Source: an uncultured Erysipelotrichaceae bacterium (lineage in GTDB: Bacteria > Bacillota_I > Bacilli_A > RFN20 > CAG-826). From it: DNA of 64,000 nucleotides. Shown here one piece after another: positions 16,385 through 28,367 of the stretch; within the stretch, counting starts at the first letter, position 1, and every line of letters begins with the position of its first letter. Below the pieces are notes generated by a model. That model did not search any database. It was not told the origin of the DNA and saw nothing but the letters and a program-made list of their open reading frames with translations. Position numbers and translations under genes: made by a program. Where the stretch lies: contig CACYCS010000093.1 in assembly GCA_902773005.1 (NCBI GenBank), positions 1 to 64,000 of the forward strand. Reading direction: 5' to 3'.

Positions 16385-19300
16385 ATGAGCAGAAAAGTAC
16401 TCAAACAGGTTGCGGTTGGCTTAGGTGCCATCGCCGCTGGTATCGCCGCCTTTGCAGCGAATTCCTCCGGCTTGATCAACGCGAACCGCAACAAAATCGA
16501 TGAATTCCTGGGCACGGTTAGCTCGAAGTATGTCAACGATAACGTCGCGCCCGGAACGGACCTTTACAACTATAGGCCCGAGAAGGCGATCAAAGTCGAT
16601 GGCGAGACCTTTGATTGCACTACCGCGCAGGGAATCTACGACTATTCCGTCAACGTCTCCGAACGTTTGGCGGCAGAAGGCCAGGCCCTTCTGAAGAACA
16701 AAGCAGGCGTTTTGCCGCTTGCCAAAAACAGCCCCGTCACGATGCTTGGCTTCCGCTCCTACAAGAGCATCTTCGGTGGCGACATGGGCTCTGTCCCCGT
16801 TTATTCCGAAGCCACGAACTTCTCCAAAGCGATGAAGGAGGAGGGCTTCAGCGTCAACGCCGACGTCGAGAACAAATACAAGGCCCGTTGGGAAGCCGTT
16901 GGCTATAACGCGGTCGAAAGCAAAGGCAAGATCACTGAGCATAGCTGGGATGAGGCCCAAGGCGGCGGAGACTTCGCCACCGTTGGCTCCGGCTTCGGCG
17001 CCGTGACCGGCGATAAACTCGGCGGATTCGCCTATTTCGAGCCTAGCTCCACTGATCTCGCATTGGTTGCCCAAGCCAAATCCGGAGTCGCCATCGTCAC
17101 CGTTGGCCGCCCCGCCCGTGAAGCCGGCTATTATCTCCCTGGTGAGCAAGGCAAAGCCGCTGCTGACGAAAAGCACAACTCCACCTGGACCGGCGACGCC
17201 GACATCCTCGGCCTCTGCGATCAAGAGCGCGACATCATCAAATATGCCAAGGACAACTTTGAGAAAGTCATCGTTGTCGTCAACACCTCTTCCGCCATGG
17301 ACATCCCCGAGCTCTTCGAGAAGGATGGCGAACTCGAGGCCGATGCCGTCTTGTGGGCTGGCCTTCCTGGCGCCTATGGCTTCAAGCAGACCGCCAAGAT
17401 CCTCGATGGCACCATCAATCCTTCCGGCGGACTTTCCGACATCTATGAGGCAAAATCCTCCGCGACCGCGACTGGCGTGAACGTTGGCTATTTCGAATTC
17501 GCCGACGACGACGTCCTAAGTGACCTAAGGAAAGGGCAAGAAAAATCCTCTTGGTACGAAGCTGAGACCGAGGGCATCTATTCTGGCTACAAGTACGATG
17601 AAACCCGTTACTTCGACACCATCAAGAATCCTTCCTTCAACGCCGATAAGGTTCACACCGACACCCAGCGCGACACCGCTGATCCCGCCGCGACTTCCTG
17701 GAAATACGAAGACAACGTCGTCCGCTCCTTCGGATATGGCCTCTCCTATACCACCTTCGAGGAGAAGTTGACCAAGGTCGACGTCAACGATGCCGCTGGC
17801 CTATTCACCGCGACCGTCGAAGTCGAGAACAAGGGCACCGTCGCCGGAAAAGACAACGTCCAGCTCTATGTCTCGCTTCCCTATACCACTGGCAACGTCC
17901 AGAAATCCGCCATCCAGCTCGCTGGCTTCGGCAAGACCAAACTCCTCGCAGCCGGCGACAAAGAAACCGTCACCATCACTGTTCGCTATCAGGATATCGC
18001 GAGCTGGGATGCGAATCTCGAGCACAATGGCGTCAAAGGTGCGTACATCCTCGATCAGGGCGATTATTACTTCGCAGTCGGTAACGGTGCCCATAGCGCC
18101 GTGAACAACGTCCTCGCGAAGATGGGCGCGGACACCGCTAAGCTCGTCACCGAAGACGGCGTCGCCGACGCCGAGATCAAGGAGTCGATGGTTTCTGTCG
18201 TCAACTTTGGTAGCAGACGCGAAATCACTAAGTCCCTTAATGGAACCACCCTCCAGAACCAGCTTCAGGATATGGATCCTTCCAAAGCCTGGAACCTCCA
18301 GATGCTCGATCGTTCCCATTGGGATACCACCTTCCCGCAGAAGAACGTCGGACTCAAATCCACCGAGGCGATGGAAGCCGGCCTCCGCTGCAACGTCTAC
18401 ACCCTCAAGGAATCCACTAACGGCGGCAAATCCGTCGTTTGGGGCAAGCAGACCGACGTCACCTGGCTTAGCGCCAAACCGGCTAAGGGCGAATTTATCG
18501 ATTACGATTCTGAGGCCATTACCGAGCTCGTCCAGGCCATGTCCCTTAAGGACGCCCTCTTCGTTGCTCAAAGCGCAGGCGGCAGGGGAATCGATCAAAT
18601 CGAATCGCTCAATGCGCCTGAGTATGTTTGCAACGACGGCCCTGCAGGCTTTGACGGCAACGCTGGCCGCAACCTCCTATCCGACGAAGCGAACCCCACC
18701 AACACCGACTACACCATCTCGGCGGAAGAGCCCCTCGGGCAGATCCCGATGCGTCCTCTCCCGAACGAAGTCCTCATCGGCGGCACCTTCAACCACGAAC
18801 TCGTTAAGGAAGCCGGCGAGATGATGGGCATGGTCGCGATCTGGGTCGGCGTCAGCGGCATCTATGGCCCTGGCTCCAACATCCACCGCACGCCATACAA
18901 CACCCGCAACCACGAATACTATTCCGAAGACCCGATCGTCCTTGGCCAGTTCACCGATGACTACTGCGTCGGCGGCCTCAAGTACGGTCTCAATATGTAT
19001 CCGAAGCACTATGCCTTCAACGACTATGATCTGAACCGCTCCGGCATCGCGCCATTCCTTGGCGAGCAAGATGCCCGTGAGAACGCCCTCCGCGGATTCC
19101 AATTCGCCTTCGAGAGCAACCATGCCCGCGGCGCCATGGGCGCATTCGGACGTGCCGGTGCCACCTTCTGCAACGCCAACATCGGACTTCAGACCGGCAT
19201 CGCCCGCGAAGAGTGGGGCTGGACCGGCTACATGGTCACCGACATGGTGAACCCCGCCTACTACATGAACTTCACCGACACCCTCTGGGGTGGCGCGGAT

Positions 19301-19624
19301 GGCATGCTTACCACCGCTAACGACGGTACCTACAACACGAACCCCGGCCACTGGTTGAACCCTGAGGATACCTCGATCATCGAACTCGTCAAGAAGGATC
19401 AGGACTTCCAGGCCAAGCTCCAGACCTCCATGCGTCGTCTGCTCTGGGCCGAGCTCAACTCCAACCTCATGAATGGTAAAGCTGGCGCTGGCCACACCGA
19501 GTACTACACCACTTGGTATGATGCCTTGCTCACCGGACTTACTGTTGGTGGCTTCGTCATCGCTGGCATTGCTGCCGTTGGCTTCTTGGCTCTGACCTTC
19601 GTTCCGGGCAAGAAAGAAATCTAA
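16385..19624 (+). CDS. GH3 beta-glycosidase, domain-inverted, anchored at both ends (1079 residues)
   Basis: An N-terminal helix (VLKQVAVGLGAIAAGIAAFA) is followed by the GH3 C-terminal-type domain (ALLKNKAGVLPLA, GLPGAYGFKQTAKIL, NPSGGLSDIY) and FnIII-like repeats. The TIM barrel comes after, with CNDGPAGF, PKHYAFNDYD and the probable nucleophile Asp in MVTDMVNP near base 19240. A C-terminal helix (LTGLTVGGFVIAGIAAVGFL) ends the protein. The codons are strongly C-ended, a sign of high expression. It has a clear ribosome binding site, a LytTR-type operator about 230 bases upstream and a structured leader. It is followed by a small membrane gene 12 bases later. It should be a surface exo-glycosidase; the substrate is unknown. 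Confidence 0.9.
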   Translation: MSRKVLKQVAVGLGAIAAGIAAFAANSSGLINANRNKIDEFLGTVSSKYVNDNVAPGTDLYNYRPEKAIKVDGETFDCTTAQGIYDYSVNVSERLAAEGQALLKNKAGVLPLAKNSPVTMLGFRSYKSIFGGDMGSVPVYSEATNFSKAMKEEGFSVNADVENKYKARWEAVGYNAVESKGKITEHSWDEAQGGGDFATVGSGFGAVTGDKLGGFAYFEPSSTDLALVAQAKSGVAIVTVGRPAREAGYYLPGEQGKAAADEKHNSTWTGDADILGLCDQERDIIKYAKDNFEKVIVVVNTSSAMDIPELFEKDGELEADAVLWAGLPGAYGFKQTAKILDGTINPSGGLSDIYEAKSSATATGVNVGYFEFADDDVLSDLRKGQEKSSWYEAETEGIYSGYKYDETRYFDTIKNPSFNADKVHTDTQRDTADPAATSWKYEDNVVRSFGYGLSYTTFEEKLTKVDVNDAAGLFTATVEVENKGTVAGKDNVQLYVSLPYTTGNVQKSAIQLAGFGKTKLLAAGDKETVTITVRYQDIASWDANLEHNGVKGAYILDQGDYYFAVGNGAHSAVNNVLAKMGADTAKLVTEDGVADAEIKESMVSVVNFGSRREITKSLNGTTLQNQLQDMDPSKAWNLQMLDRSHWDTTFPQKNVGLKSTEAMEAGLRCNVYTLKESTNGGKSVVWGKQTDVTWLSAKPAKGEFIDYDSEAITELVQAMSLKDALFVAQSAGGRGIDQIESLNAPEYVCNDGPAGFDGNAGRNLLSDEANPTNTDYTISAEEPLGQIPMRPLPNEVLIGGTFNHELVKEAGEMMGMVAIWVGVSGIYGPGSNIHRTPYNTRNHEYYSEDPIVLGQFTDDYCVGGLKYGLNMYPKHYAFNDYDLNRSGIAPFLGEQDARENALRGFQFAFESNHARGAMGAFGRAGATFCNANIGLQTGIAREEWGWTGYMVTDMVNPAYYMNFTDTLWGGADGMLTTANDGTYNTNPGHWLNPEDTSIIELVKKDQDFQAKLQTSMRRLLWAELNSNLMNGKAGAGHTEYYTTWYDALLTGLTVGGFVIAGIAAVGFLALTFVPGKKEI

Positions 19625-19636
19625 GGAGGCTTGACA

Positions 19637-20122
19637 ATGAAGTTGCTTAAAAAACTTGGCATCGGCTCCTACGTGCTTCTCGTCAGCGCGATAGTCGCCT
19701 TGATCGCCGGCATCATCTATGCCGCCAACAGCGGTGCCCCCGAGTTCGCCGAACAGAACCCGAACGCCGCTGTCCTCGTCCCCCTCTTCAACATCCTCGC
19801 CGCGGTGTTCTTCATCCTGGCGGTCGTGCTCTCGGTCGTTCCCGCTAAGGGAGCGCTCCAGAAGCTCGCACCTGTGTGCACGATGATCCTCATCATCGTC
19901 GGCGGCTTGTTCCTTGGCCTTGCCATGATCAACGCTCTCAACGCCTTCATGTACGATTGGGCGATCTTCCTCTTCTCCGATCTGCACGCTGGTGACACTG
20001 CTCTCTATGCAAACATCCAGGGCGCTCTGGCTTCCATGATCATGAGCGGTGTCGTCCTTGTCATCGCCGGCATCGGCTCGATGATTGGACTATCCCGTGG
20101 CGACGAAGCTGCCGCAGCCTAA
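19637..20122 (+). CDS. Small four-helix membrane protein, partner of the upstream GH3
   Basis: A 161-residue protein with about four membrane helices (SYVLLVSAIVALIAGIIYAA; LVPLFNILAAVFFILAVVLS; a third near CTMILIIVGGLFLGLAMI; and SMIMSGVVLVIAGIGSMIG). I do not recognise the family. The start at 19637 is fixed by AAGGAGG at 19623-19629; a TTG two codons earlier is unlikely. It shares the operon and C-rich codon use of the GH3 gene, so it may help anchor or place that enzyme. A terminator follows. Confidence 0.75.
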   Translation: MKLLKKLGIGSYVLLVSAIVALIAGIIYAANSGAPEFAEQNPNAAVLVPLFNILAAVFFILAVVLSVVPAKGALQKLAPVCTMILIIVGGLFLGLAMINALNAFMYDWAIFLFSDLHAGDTALYANIQGALASMIMSGVVLVIAGIGSMIGLSRGDEAAAA

Positions 20123-20148
20123 TCGCTTCTATCCACATCCAACTATCT

Positions 20149-20176
20149 GAGCAGTCCATTACGGGCTGCTCTTTTC
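20149..20176 (+). terminator. Terminator of the GH3 operon
   Basis: GAGCAGTCC pairs with GGGCTGCTC around ATTAC, followed by TTTTCGTT. Confidence 0.75.
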
Positions 20177-20179
20177 GTT

Positions 20180-20217
20180 GCGCACATGTGCGCGCGCGAG
20201 AATAAATATGCTATAAT
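20180..20217 (+). promoter_or_regulatory. CG-alternating palindrome and -10 box before the SGNH-LRR gene
   Basis: GCGCACATGTGCGC at 20180-20193 is a perfect palindrome continued by GCGCG. TATAAT is at 20212-20217. There is no TTGACA-like -35; the CG tract sits in its place. The first ATG (20223) is 6 bases after the -10 box. Confidence 0.55.
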
Positions 20218-20222
20218 CTCAA

Positions 20223-21707
20223 ATGTCAATGAACGGGTTGGCTCTTTTGCCGCCTTCCGATGCAACCAAGATGAAAAAGCAAACCAAAATCACCATCGCG
20301 TCGATCTCAATTGTCGTGGCTTTGTTGATTTCGCTTCCTGTTTCGCTTTTCGTTGCAGATGCGGTTACGGGGGACGTGTATTCGAAAAGCTACTATGCCG
20401 AATGGAGCAAAATGTATTCGAGATTGAAGAGCACGAAAGGAAGGAAGATCGTTTTCCTTGGCAACTCGGCAGTGGCTTTCGGAATCAACTCCAAACTCAT
20501 TCAGGATGAATTGGCTGCTGACGGCCTTGAATACGAGACGGTTAATTTCGGGCTATATGGCGCGCTTGGGACTAAATTCATGCTCGATTTCTCGCTGAAT
20601 CATATTGGCAAGGGCGACATTGTGATCGTCATGCCAGAAGAATACCCGCAATCAATGTCCCTCTACGAAAATCCGACTGAGAATTGGAAGGCTTTCGAAG
20701 GGGATCGCAGCGCATTTGGCGAGGTACCCTATGCAAATAAGGGTTCTTATATTGGAGCCTATATCGATTATGTTGTCGGGAAAAGGGCGATCGCAGGAAA
20801 GGATAATGTGACGGGAGTGTACGCGCTTTCCTCATTTGGCGAGAGATGCGACATGACATTCGAAAGGAAGGAAAATGAAATGCTTCCTTATTATCGGGCT
20901 CTCGGTGACGATATCGTTTTCGATGATTCCCTATTCGATCCCGCTTTTGTTTCGTATCTGAACGCCTATGGCGATAAAGTAAAACAACAGGGTGGGTCTT
21001 CCTACTTTTTGCTTGCCCCGATGAACGAGAAGGGAATCGGGGCTAGTCAAAGCGTCGCCTCCTATTACGCTAGGCTATCAGAGACGCTCAAGTTCCCGAT
21101 ATTAGGGAATCCTGAGGATTCGGTCATGGAGGCCAATTGGTTTTATAACACGAATTTTCACCTGAATAGCGCAGGCATGGATGAGTTTTCGCTTCGCGTG
21201 GTGAGCGCGCTCAAGAACGAATTCTCCATCTCTTCACCCTTGATCACCCCGCATCCTGCGATGCCTGAACTTCCCATAGCGGCGGATTACGTTCAGGGCG
21301 ACGATAGTGACGAAGCGCTATTCGAATACGAAGAAGCGGAAGGCGTGGGATATAACGCGATTTCCCTTTTGGAGGAAGGCAAAAGCAGGAAAAGCGTCGT
21401 TTTGCCTTCGATGCATGAGGGAAAGCCGGTCGTCGGGTTTGCCGCGGATGTCTTTGCTGGGAATGGAACGATTGAAGAGATTACCATTCAGGAGAACGTC
21501 AGAATGATTCTCGACGGCTCTTTCAAAGGATGCATGAACCTTCGCAAAGTCATTCTAAAGAACACGCAGCCAAGCCTTCTTCTTGTGGGCTTCCATGTGC
21601 TGGAAGGCGCGGAACAATTGAGATTCTATGTCCCGAAAGATGCGCTCAGCACCTATATCTTGGATTATCTATGGGGTCGTTATGCCGAATACCTTGAAGC
21701 TTATTAA
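20223..21707 (+). CDS. SGNH-hydrolase-like membrane protein with C-terminal LRR_5 repeats (O-acylation partner)
   Basis: A 494-residue protein with one N-terminal membrane helix (ITIASISIVVALLISLPVSL). The outer domain resembles the SGNH-like partners of MBOAT acyltransferases: KIVFLGNSAVAFG is block I with the candidate Ser, and NTNFHLNSAG near residue 305 is the block V region, where the usual catalytic Asp is replaced by Asn. The last 110 residues are BspA-type leucine-rich repeats (VVLPSMHEGKPVVGFAADVF, TIEEITI). It probably takes part in transfer of acyl groups to a surface polymer. The start may be 20223, 20229 or 20271; none has a ribosome binding site. The end overlaps the next gene by 26 bases. 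Confidence 0.7.
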   Translation: MSMNGLALLPPSDATKMKKQTKITIASISIVVALLISLPVSLFVADAVTGDVYSKSYYAEWSKMYSRLKSTKGRKIVFLGNSAVAFGINSKLIQDELAADGLEYETVNFGLYGALGTKFMLDFSLNHIGKGDIVIVMPEEYPQSMSLYENPTENWKAFEGDRSAFGEVPYANKGSYIGAYIDYVVGKRAIAGKDNVTGVYALSSFGERCDMTFERKENEMLPYYRALGDDIVFDDSLFDPAFVSYLNAYGDKVKQQGGSSYFLLAPMNEKGIGASQSVASYYARLSETLKFPILGNPEDSVMEANWFYNTNFHLNSAGMDEFSLRVVSALKNEFSISSPLITPHPAMPELPIAADYVQGDDSDEALFEYEEAEGVGYNAISLLEEGKSRKSVVLPSMHEGKPVVGFAADVFAGNGTIEEITIQENVRMILDGSFKGCMNLRKVILKNTQPSLLLVGFHVLEGAEQLRFYVPKDALSTYILDYLWGRYAEYLEAY

Positions 21708-23496
21708 AATATGCGCGTTCCTTTTAACGCCCTTTTTGGCAGGGTGTTCTGGCGAAGCCGCCTCGTCTATTTTTTCCTCTTCGGAGACGCTATATAACGT
21801 CACGATCGTGGATGGGGAAGGATTCAGCGTCGATGCTAGTTCCAAACGTGTCGCCAAGGGAAAGGATGCATATTTCACCTTGAATTTCGATGAGGGGTTC
21901 GATTTTTCTTCCTGCTCCTATGCAGGGGCTCGCTATATTTCGCCTCTTGGCAAAACAGGGACGTTGGTTTTGCCTTGCGTCACCTATCCTCTTCGCGTGG
22001 AAATCAGCGTGACTGAGGTCGCTTTTTCCATCACCTATCACGCAAACGGAGGCGAGATCGGATATAGCGATTCGGACAGCTACACGTTCTCTTATAACCC
22101 GAAGAACCATCTGCGTTCGAATGTCGATATCGGTACCGCTTACCTGTCGCGCGAAGGATATATCCTTACTGGGTGGAACTCCTCTCCCGACGGGGACGAG
22201 GAAAGAACTGGCCTTGGCTCAAGGATCAGCTTTGAAAAAGGCGAGAAGAAGGACCTTTATGCCGTCTGGGCGAAACAGCTGAGCGAAAAGGATTTCAATG
22301 TTTGGCAAAACGAGGAAGGCAAATGGGCGATTAGAGGTTATGTTGGCGATAAGAACGTCGGCGCCCTTGTAATCCCCTCCAAGGTTTCTGGCATCCCTAT
22401 CGATACGATCGAGACAGGCGCATTTTCCGGACTCTCCGTTGGTGCGGTTGTTTTGCCTAGTTCGCTGAAGTCAGTGGAAGATGAGGCTTTCTCTAACTGC
22501 GAACCTTTTGACCTTTATCTTTACGATTCTCTCGGATCGTTTGGCGAAAATCCGTTTGGAGGCTGCGCCAAAACGCTTTACCTGAATGCAATTCTCCCGC
22601 CGAGCTTCCTTGATCTTACTTACGAGCCTTCCGTTGCCGACCGGGTGGATGCCTTGCTTCTAAGCAAAGGCAAAAAGCGTTTGATTCTTTTCTCTGGTTG
22701 CTCCTTGGCCTATGCCGTCGATAGTGCGCGGATCGAGCAAGAGCTGAACGGTGAATACATGGTCCTCGATTGGAGCGTTACCGGCGACACGGGTGGCCTA
22801 TTCCAATTCCAAATGCTTGAGGCGCTCGTAGGGGAAAACGATACGGTGGTTCATTTCCCTGAGCCCGGATCCCCATTCCAATTGCTTGCCGACAACTCCG
22901 TAGACAATCGCGCCTTCATGGCGGTTGAGGGGAACTGGGATATCCTCCAATATGTGAACGTGAATGAGCTTCCGGGATTTTTCCCGCATCTAGCGACATT
23001 CAATTCGATGAAAGCCGAGAAGAGAATCACGAGTTGCGCCTATGATGACGATTGCCATGTTTTCAATGAGTACGGCGACTTCGTTGGAGACCCGCGCGAC
23101 AAGGCAGTCGAAGATGCGGTTTATAACGGAAATCAATACACCTATGGCATGGATTGGGCGAACGAGGACACATGCGCCGCTCTTGCAAACGAATACACAA
23201 AACTGAAAGAGTCGGGGGTGGAGGATGTCTATTTCTCTTACTCGCCTGTCAACTATTCTGGCCTTCCTCAGGAAGATAAGGAGAACCGGGTTTGGGAACG
23301 CTTCGCAGAAGTTTATGAAAACGAATACACGGGCATGCCCAAATACGGATTCAGTGTCTTGGGCGACGCTACAGACGCGCTCATGAATGGCAAATACTTC
23401 TTCGATGCCGATTATCATCCAAACATCTATGGCAGGGACCTTTTTACCGATAGGCTATTGCCGCATCTTAAGTCGGCGCTCGGAGGAAAGCGATAA
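21682..23496 (+). CDS. Lipoprotein with InlB_B, LRR_5 and SGNH-like domains (O-acylation partner)
   Basis: A 604-residue lipoprotein: the signal peptide ends in PFLAGC, with Cys as the lipid site. After a Ser-rich spacer comes an InlB_B (Listeria-Bacteroides) repeat (ITYHANGGEIGY to GYILTGWNSSPDG). One or two LRR_5 repeats follow (VVLPSSLKSVEDEAF), then an SGNH-like domain with LFSGCSLAYAVDS as block I and DADYHPN as block V. Unlike its upstream partner it keeps the Asp-x-x-His pair. The same modules are in a different order in the upstream gene. I start it at ATG 21682, the first that gives a normal lipoprotein signal peptide. It should sit on the outer face and work with the MBOAT protein. 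Confidence 0.7.
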   Translation: MPNTLKLIKICAFLLTPFLAGCSGEAASSIFSSSETLYNVTIVDGEGFSVDASSKRVAKGKDAYFTLNFDEGFDFSSCSYAGARYISPLGKTGTLVLPCVTYPLRVEISVTEVAFSITYHANGGEIGYSDSDSYTFSYNPKNHLRSNVDIGTAYLSREGYILTGWNSSPDGDEERTGLGSRISFEKGEKKDLYAVWAKQLSEKDFNVWQNEEGKWAIRGYVGDKNVGALVIPSKVSGIPIDTIETGAFSGLSVGAVVLPSSLKSVEDEAFSNCEPFDLYLYDSLGSFGENPFGGCAKTLYLNAILPPSFLDLTYEPSVADRVDALLLSKGKKRLILFSGCSLAYAVDSARIEQELNGEYMVLDWSVTGDTGGLFQFQMLEALVGENDTVVHFPEPGSPFQLLADNSVDNRAFMAVEGNWDILQYVNVNELPGFFPHLATFNSMKAEKRITSCAYDDDCHVFNEYGDFVGDPRDKAVEDAVYNGNQYTYGMDWANEDTCAALANEYTKLKESGVEDVYFSYSPVNYSGLPQEDKENRVWERFAEVYENEYTGMPKYGFSVLGDATDALMNGKYFFDADYHPNIYGRDLFTDRLLPHLKSALGGKR

Positions 23497-23499
23497 GTC

Positions 23500-23742
23500 A
23501 TGGAACTCACCTTGCTTCAGCATCCTTTGGCTATCGCCCTTTACGCGGTTGCTTTGGCATTGGTCATTTTTGAGCTCATCACGAAATTCACGGGGTACGT
23601 GCTTCCGCTAATTGCTTTGGCTGTTTTTGTTGGGACTTCGATCTACGCGGTTCTATCCGGAGTGACCCTATTTGAAATCGCTTGCCTTGCCACCGTTTTC
23701 TTGGTGGCGAATTTGTTTGGCTGCGGGAGGAAGAAGGGATGA
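23500..23742 (+). CDS. Small two- to three-helix membrane protein of the MBOAT operon
   Basis: An 80-residue, almost wholly hydrophobic protein with helices around LAIALYAVALALVIFELI, YVLPLIALAVFVGTSIYAVL and FEIACLATVFLVANLF, and a basic end (GRKKG). It starts 3 bases after the lipoprotein stop, and its TGA overlaps the ATG of the MBOAT gene (ATGA). The family is not recognised. Small membrane subunits next to dltB-like genes are known (for example DltX), so a role in the acyltransferase complex is a fair guess. Confidence 0.7.
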   Translation: MELTLLQHPLAIALYAVALALVIFELITKFTGYVLPLIALAVFVGTSIYAVLSGVTLFEIACLATVFLVANLFGCGRKKG

Positions 23743-25238
23743 ATTTCAATTCGCTTGCCTTCCTCATATTCCTGCCGGTAGTGCTTTTGCTCTATTGGAT
23801 TTTGCCGCATAAGGCGCGGTGGGTGCTGCTACTTGCCGCGAGCTACTATTTCTACATGAGCTGGAACCCTTGGCTCATCTTCTTGATTCTAGCGACCACA
23901 TTGGTGTCTTATCTTGCTGGCGTCTTCATCAATAAGACGGAAAAGAAGGGGTGGAAGCGATTTTGGCTGATCGCCACGATCGTGATTTGCATCGGTTCCC
24001 TCATATTCTTCAAGTATTTCAATTTCCTCGTCCAAAGCGCGATCGATTTCCTGAATCTATTCTCGCTGCATATCAATAGCTTCTCGCTCGACATCATCCT
24101 GCCGATCGGCGTCTCATTCTATACGTTCCAAACCCTTTCCTATGTCATCGATGTCTACCGTGGGAAGTTCGAAGCTGAACGTCATATCGGGTATTACGCT
24201 TTATTCGTATGCTATTTCCCGCAGCTTGTCGCCGGCCCGATTGAACGGCCCAAGGATTTGTTGCCCCAATTAAAAGCCGAACATAAGCTGAATGGCGACG
24301 ACATGTCCGCTGGACTTAGGATTCTATTGGTTGGCTTCTTCTACAAATGCGCGGTTGCCGATGTGTTTGGGATATACGTGAATCAGGCATTCGCGAATAT
24401 CTCTTCCGGAAATACCGTATCGGTGTTCTTGACCGGATTCCTTTTCATGATCCAAATGTATTGCGACTTCGCCGGATATAGCGAAATCGCGACAGGGGCT
24501 GCGCGGATGATGGGCGTGAAGCTATCCAGAAACTTCAACCGTCCCTATATGCCCACTAGCTATAGCGATTTCTTCCGCAGGTGGCATATGACCCTAACGA
24601 GGTGGTTTACGACTTACATCTACATTCCTTTAGGCGGGAATCGCAAAGGCGTGCCTAGGCAAATCGTCAACACCTTCATCGTTTTCTTGCTTTGTGGCTT
24701 ATGGCATGGAGCCAACTGGACTTATGTGGTGTGGGGGCTTTATGCGGCGTTCTTCATGTCGCTAGAGATTTTACTGGCGAAGCCCGTGGGTGCGTTATTC
24801 GCCAAGATGCAAATCGAAGTGGAATCGAAATGGATGAAGGCGATCAGAGTGGTGCTCATGTATCTGATCCTTGTGCCCGCGGCGCTTATCTTCCGCTCCT
24901 CTAGCCTGGCTGAGGCTAGCCAAATGCTAGCGAACCTATTCACCCGTTGGGGCTTTGGCGCGGATTATTTCACGGCAGTCGCGAATCACCTTGGACTAAC
25001 CCTCGGAAGCGTATTCCAAATCCTTGCCTGCATCTTCGCGGAAGTCTGGATTTGGCATTATGGTGAGATTGGGCGCGATGAGCCGGAAGATTTGTCCTTG
25101 CTAGGTGGCAAGAAAGCCCGTTCTCTTAGGGCGCACCGCGTCGTCACCGCAGCATATATCGTCCTCGCGATTGGGCTTAGTTGGATTGCTTTGTTAGGGA
25201 GCGGAGCGTCAAGCGCGTTCCAGTATTTCCAGTTCTAG
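23739..25238 (+). CDS. MBOAT-family membrane O-acyltransferase (AlgI/DltB-like)
   Basis: A 499-residue protein with about ten or more membrane helices. Family hallmarks are NFNSLAFLIFLPVVLLLYW, the LPIGVSFYTFQTLSYVIDVY segment, RRWHMTLTRWFTTYIYIPLGG and the catalytic His in LLCGLWHGANWTYVVWG. These proteins move an acyl group, usually acetyl, across the membrane onto a polymer through an SGNH-like partner. Two such partners precede it in the same operon. The start at 23739 forms an ATGA overlap with the small membrane gene. The target polymer is unknown; a cell-wall or capsular polysaccharide is likely. Confidence 0.92.
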   Translation: MNFNSLAFLIFLPVVLLLYWILPHKARWVLLLAASYYFYMSWNPWLIFLILATTLVSYLAGVFINKTEKKGWKRFWLIATIVICIGSLIFFKYFNFLVQSAIDFLNLFSLHINSFSLDIILPIGVSFYTFQTLSYVIDVYRGKFEAERHIGYYALFVCYFPQLVAGPIERPKDLLPQLKAEHKLNGDDMSAGLRILLVGFFYKCAVADVFGIYVNQAFANISSGNTVSVFLTGFLFMIQMYCDFAGYSEIATGAARMMGVKLSRNFNRPYMPTSYSDFFRRWHMTLTRWFTTYIYIPLGGNRKGVPRQIVNTFIVFLLCGLWHGANWTYVVWGLYAAFFMSLEILLAKPVGALFAKMQIEVESKWMKAIRVVLMYLILVPAALIFRSSSLAEASQMLANLFTRWGFGADYFTAVANHLGLTLGSVFQILACIFAEVWIWHYGEIGRDEPEDLSLLGGKKARSLRAHRVVTAAYIVLAIGLSWIALLGSGASSAFQYFQF

Positions 25239-25270
25239 CAGCAGAATTTGATACTCAGGCCGTAATTCGT

Positions 25271-25309
25271 GCACGCGCGTGCGAGTATTACTTTGCAAGG
25301 TGATACTAT
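25271..25309 (+). promoter_or_regulatory. CG-alternating palindrome and extended -10 box before the GH2 gene
   Basis: GCACGCGCGTGC at 25271-25282 is a perfect palindrome. TGATACTAT at 25301-25309 fits an extended -10 element. Confidence 0.4.
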
Positions 25310-25374
25310 TTTGTGCGAAAATAATTAGTGCAAAAAGAACAAAGCCCTATCGAAAAAATCTTTTCGTTAGGTGA

Positions 25375-28341
<2,967 letters not shown>

Positions 28342-28367
28342 AGACACGGGTCAAACCAAATAAACGA

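Noticed and set aside
18677-19987. 436-codon open frame on the minus strand
   Set aside because: It mirrors the GH3 and membrane genes on the plus strand. Strong C-ended codon use there leaves the opposite frame open. The translation has no recognisable domain.
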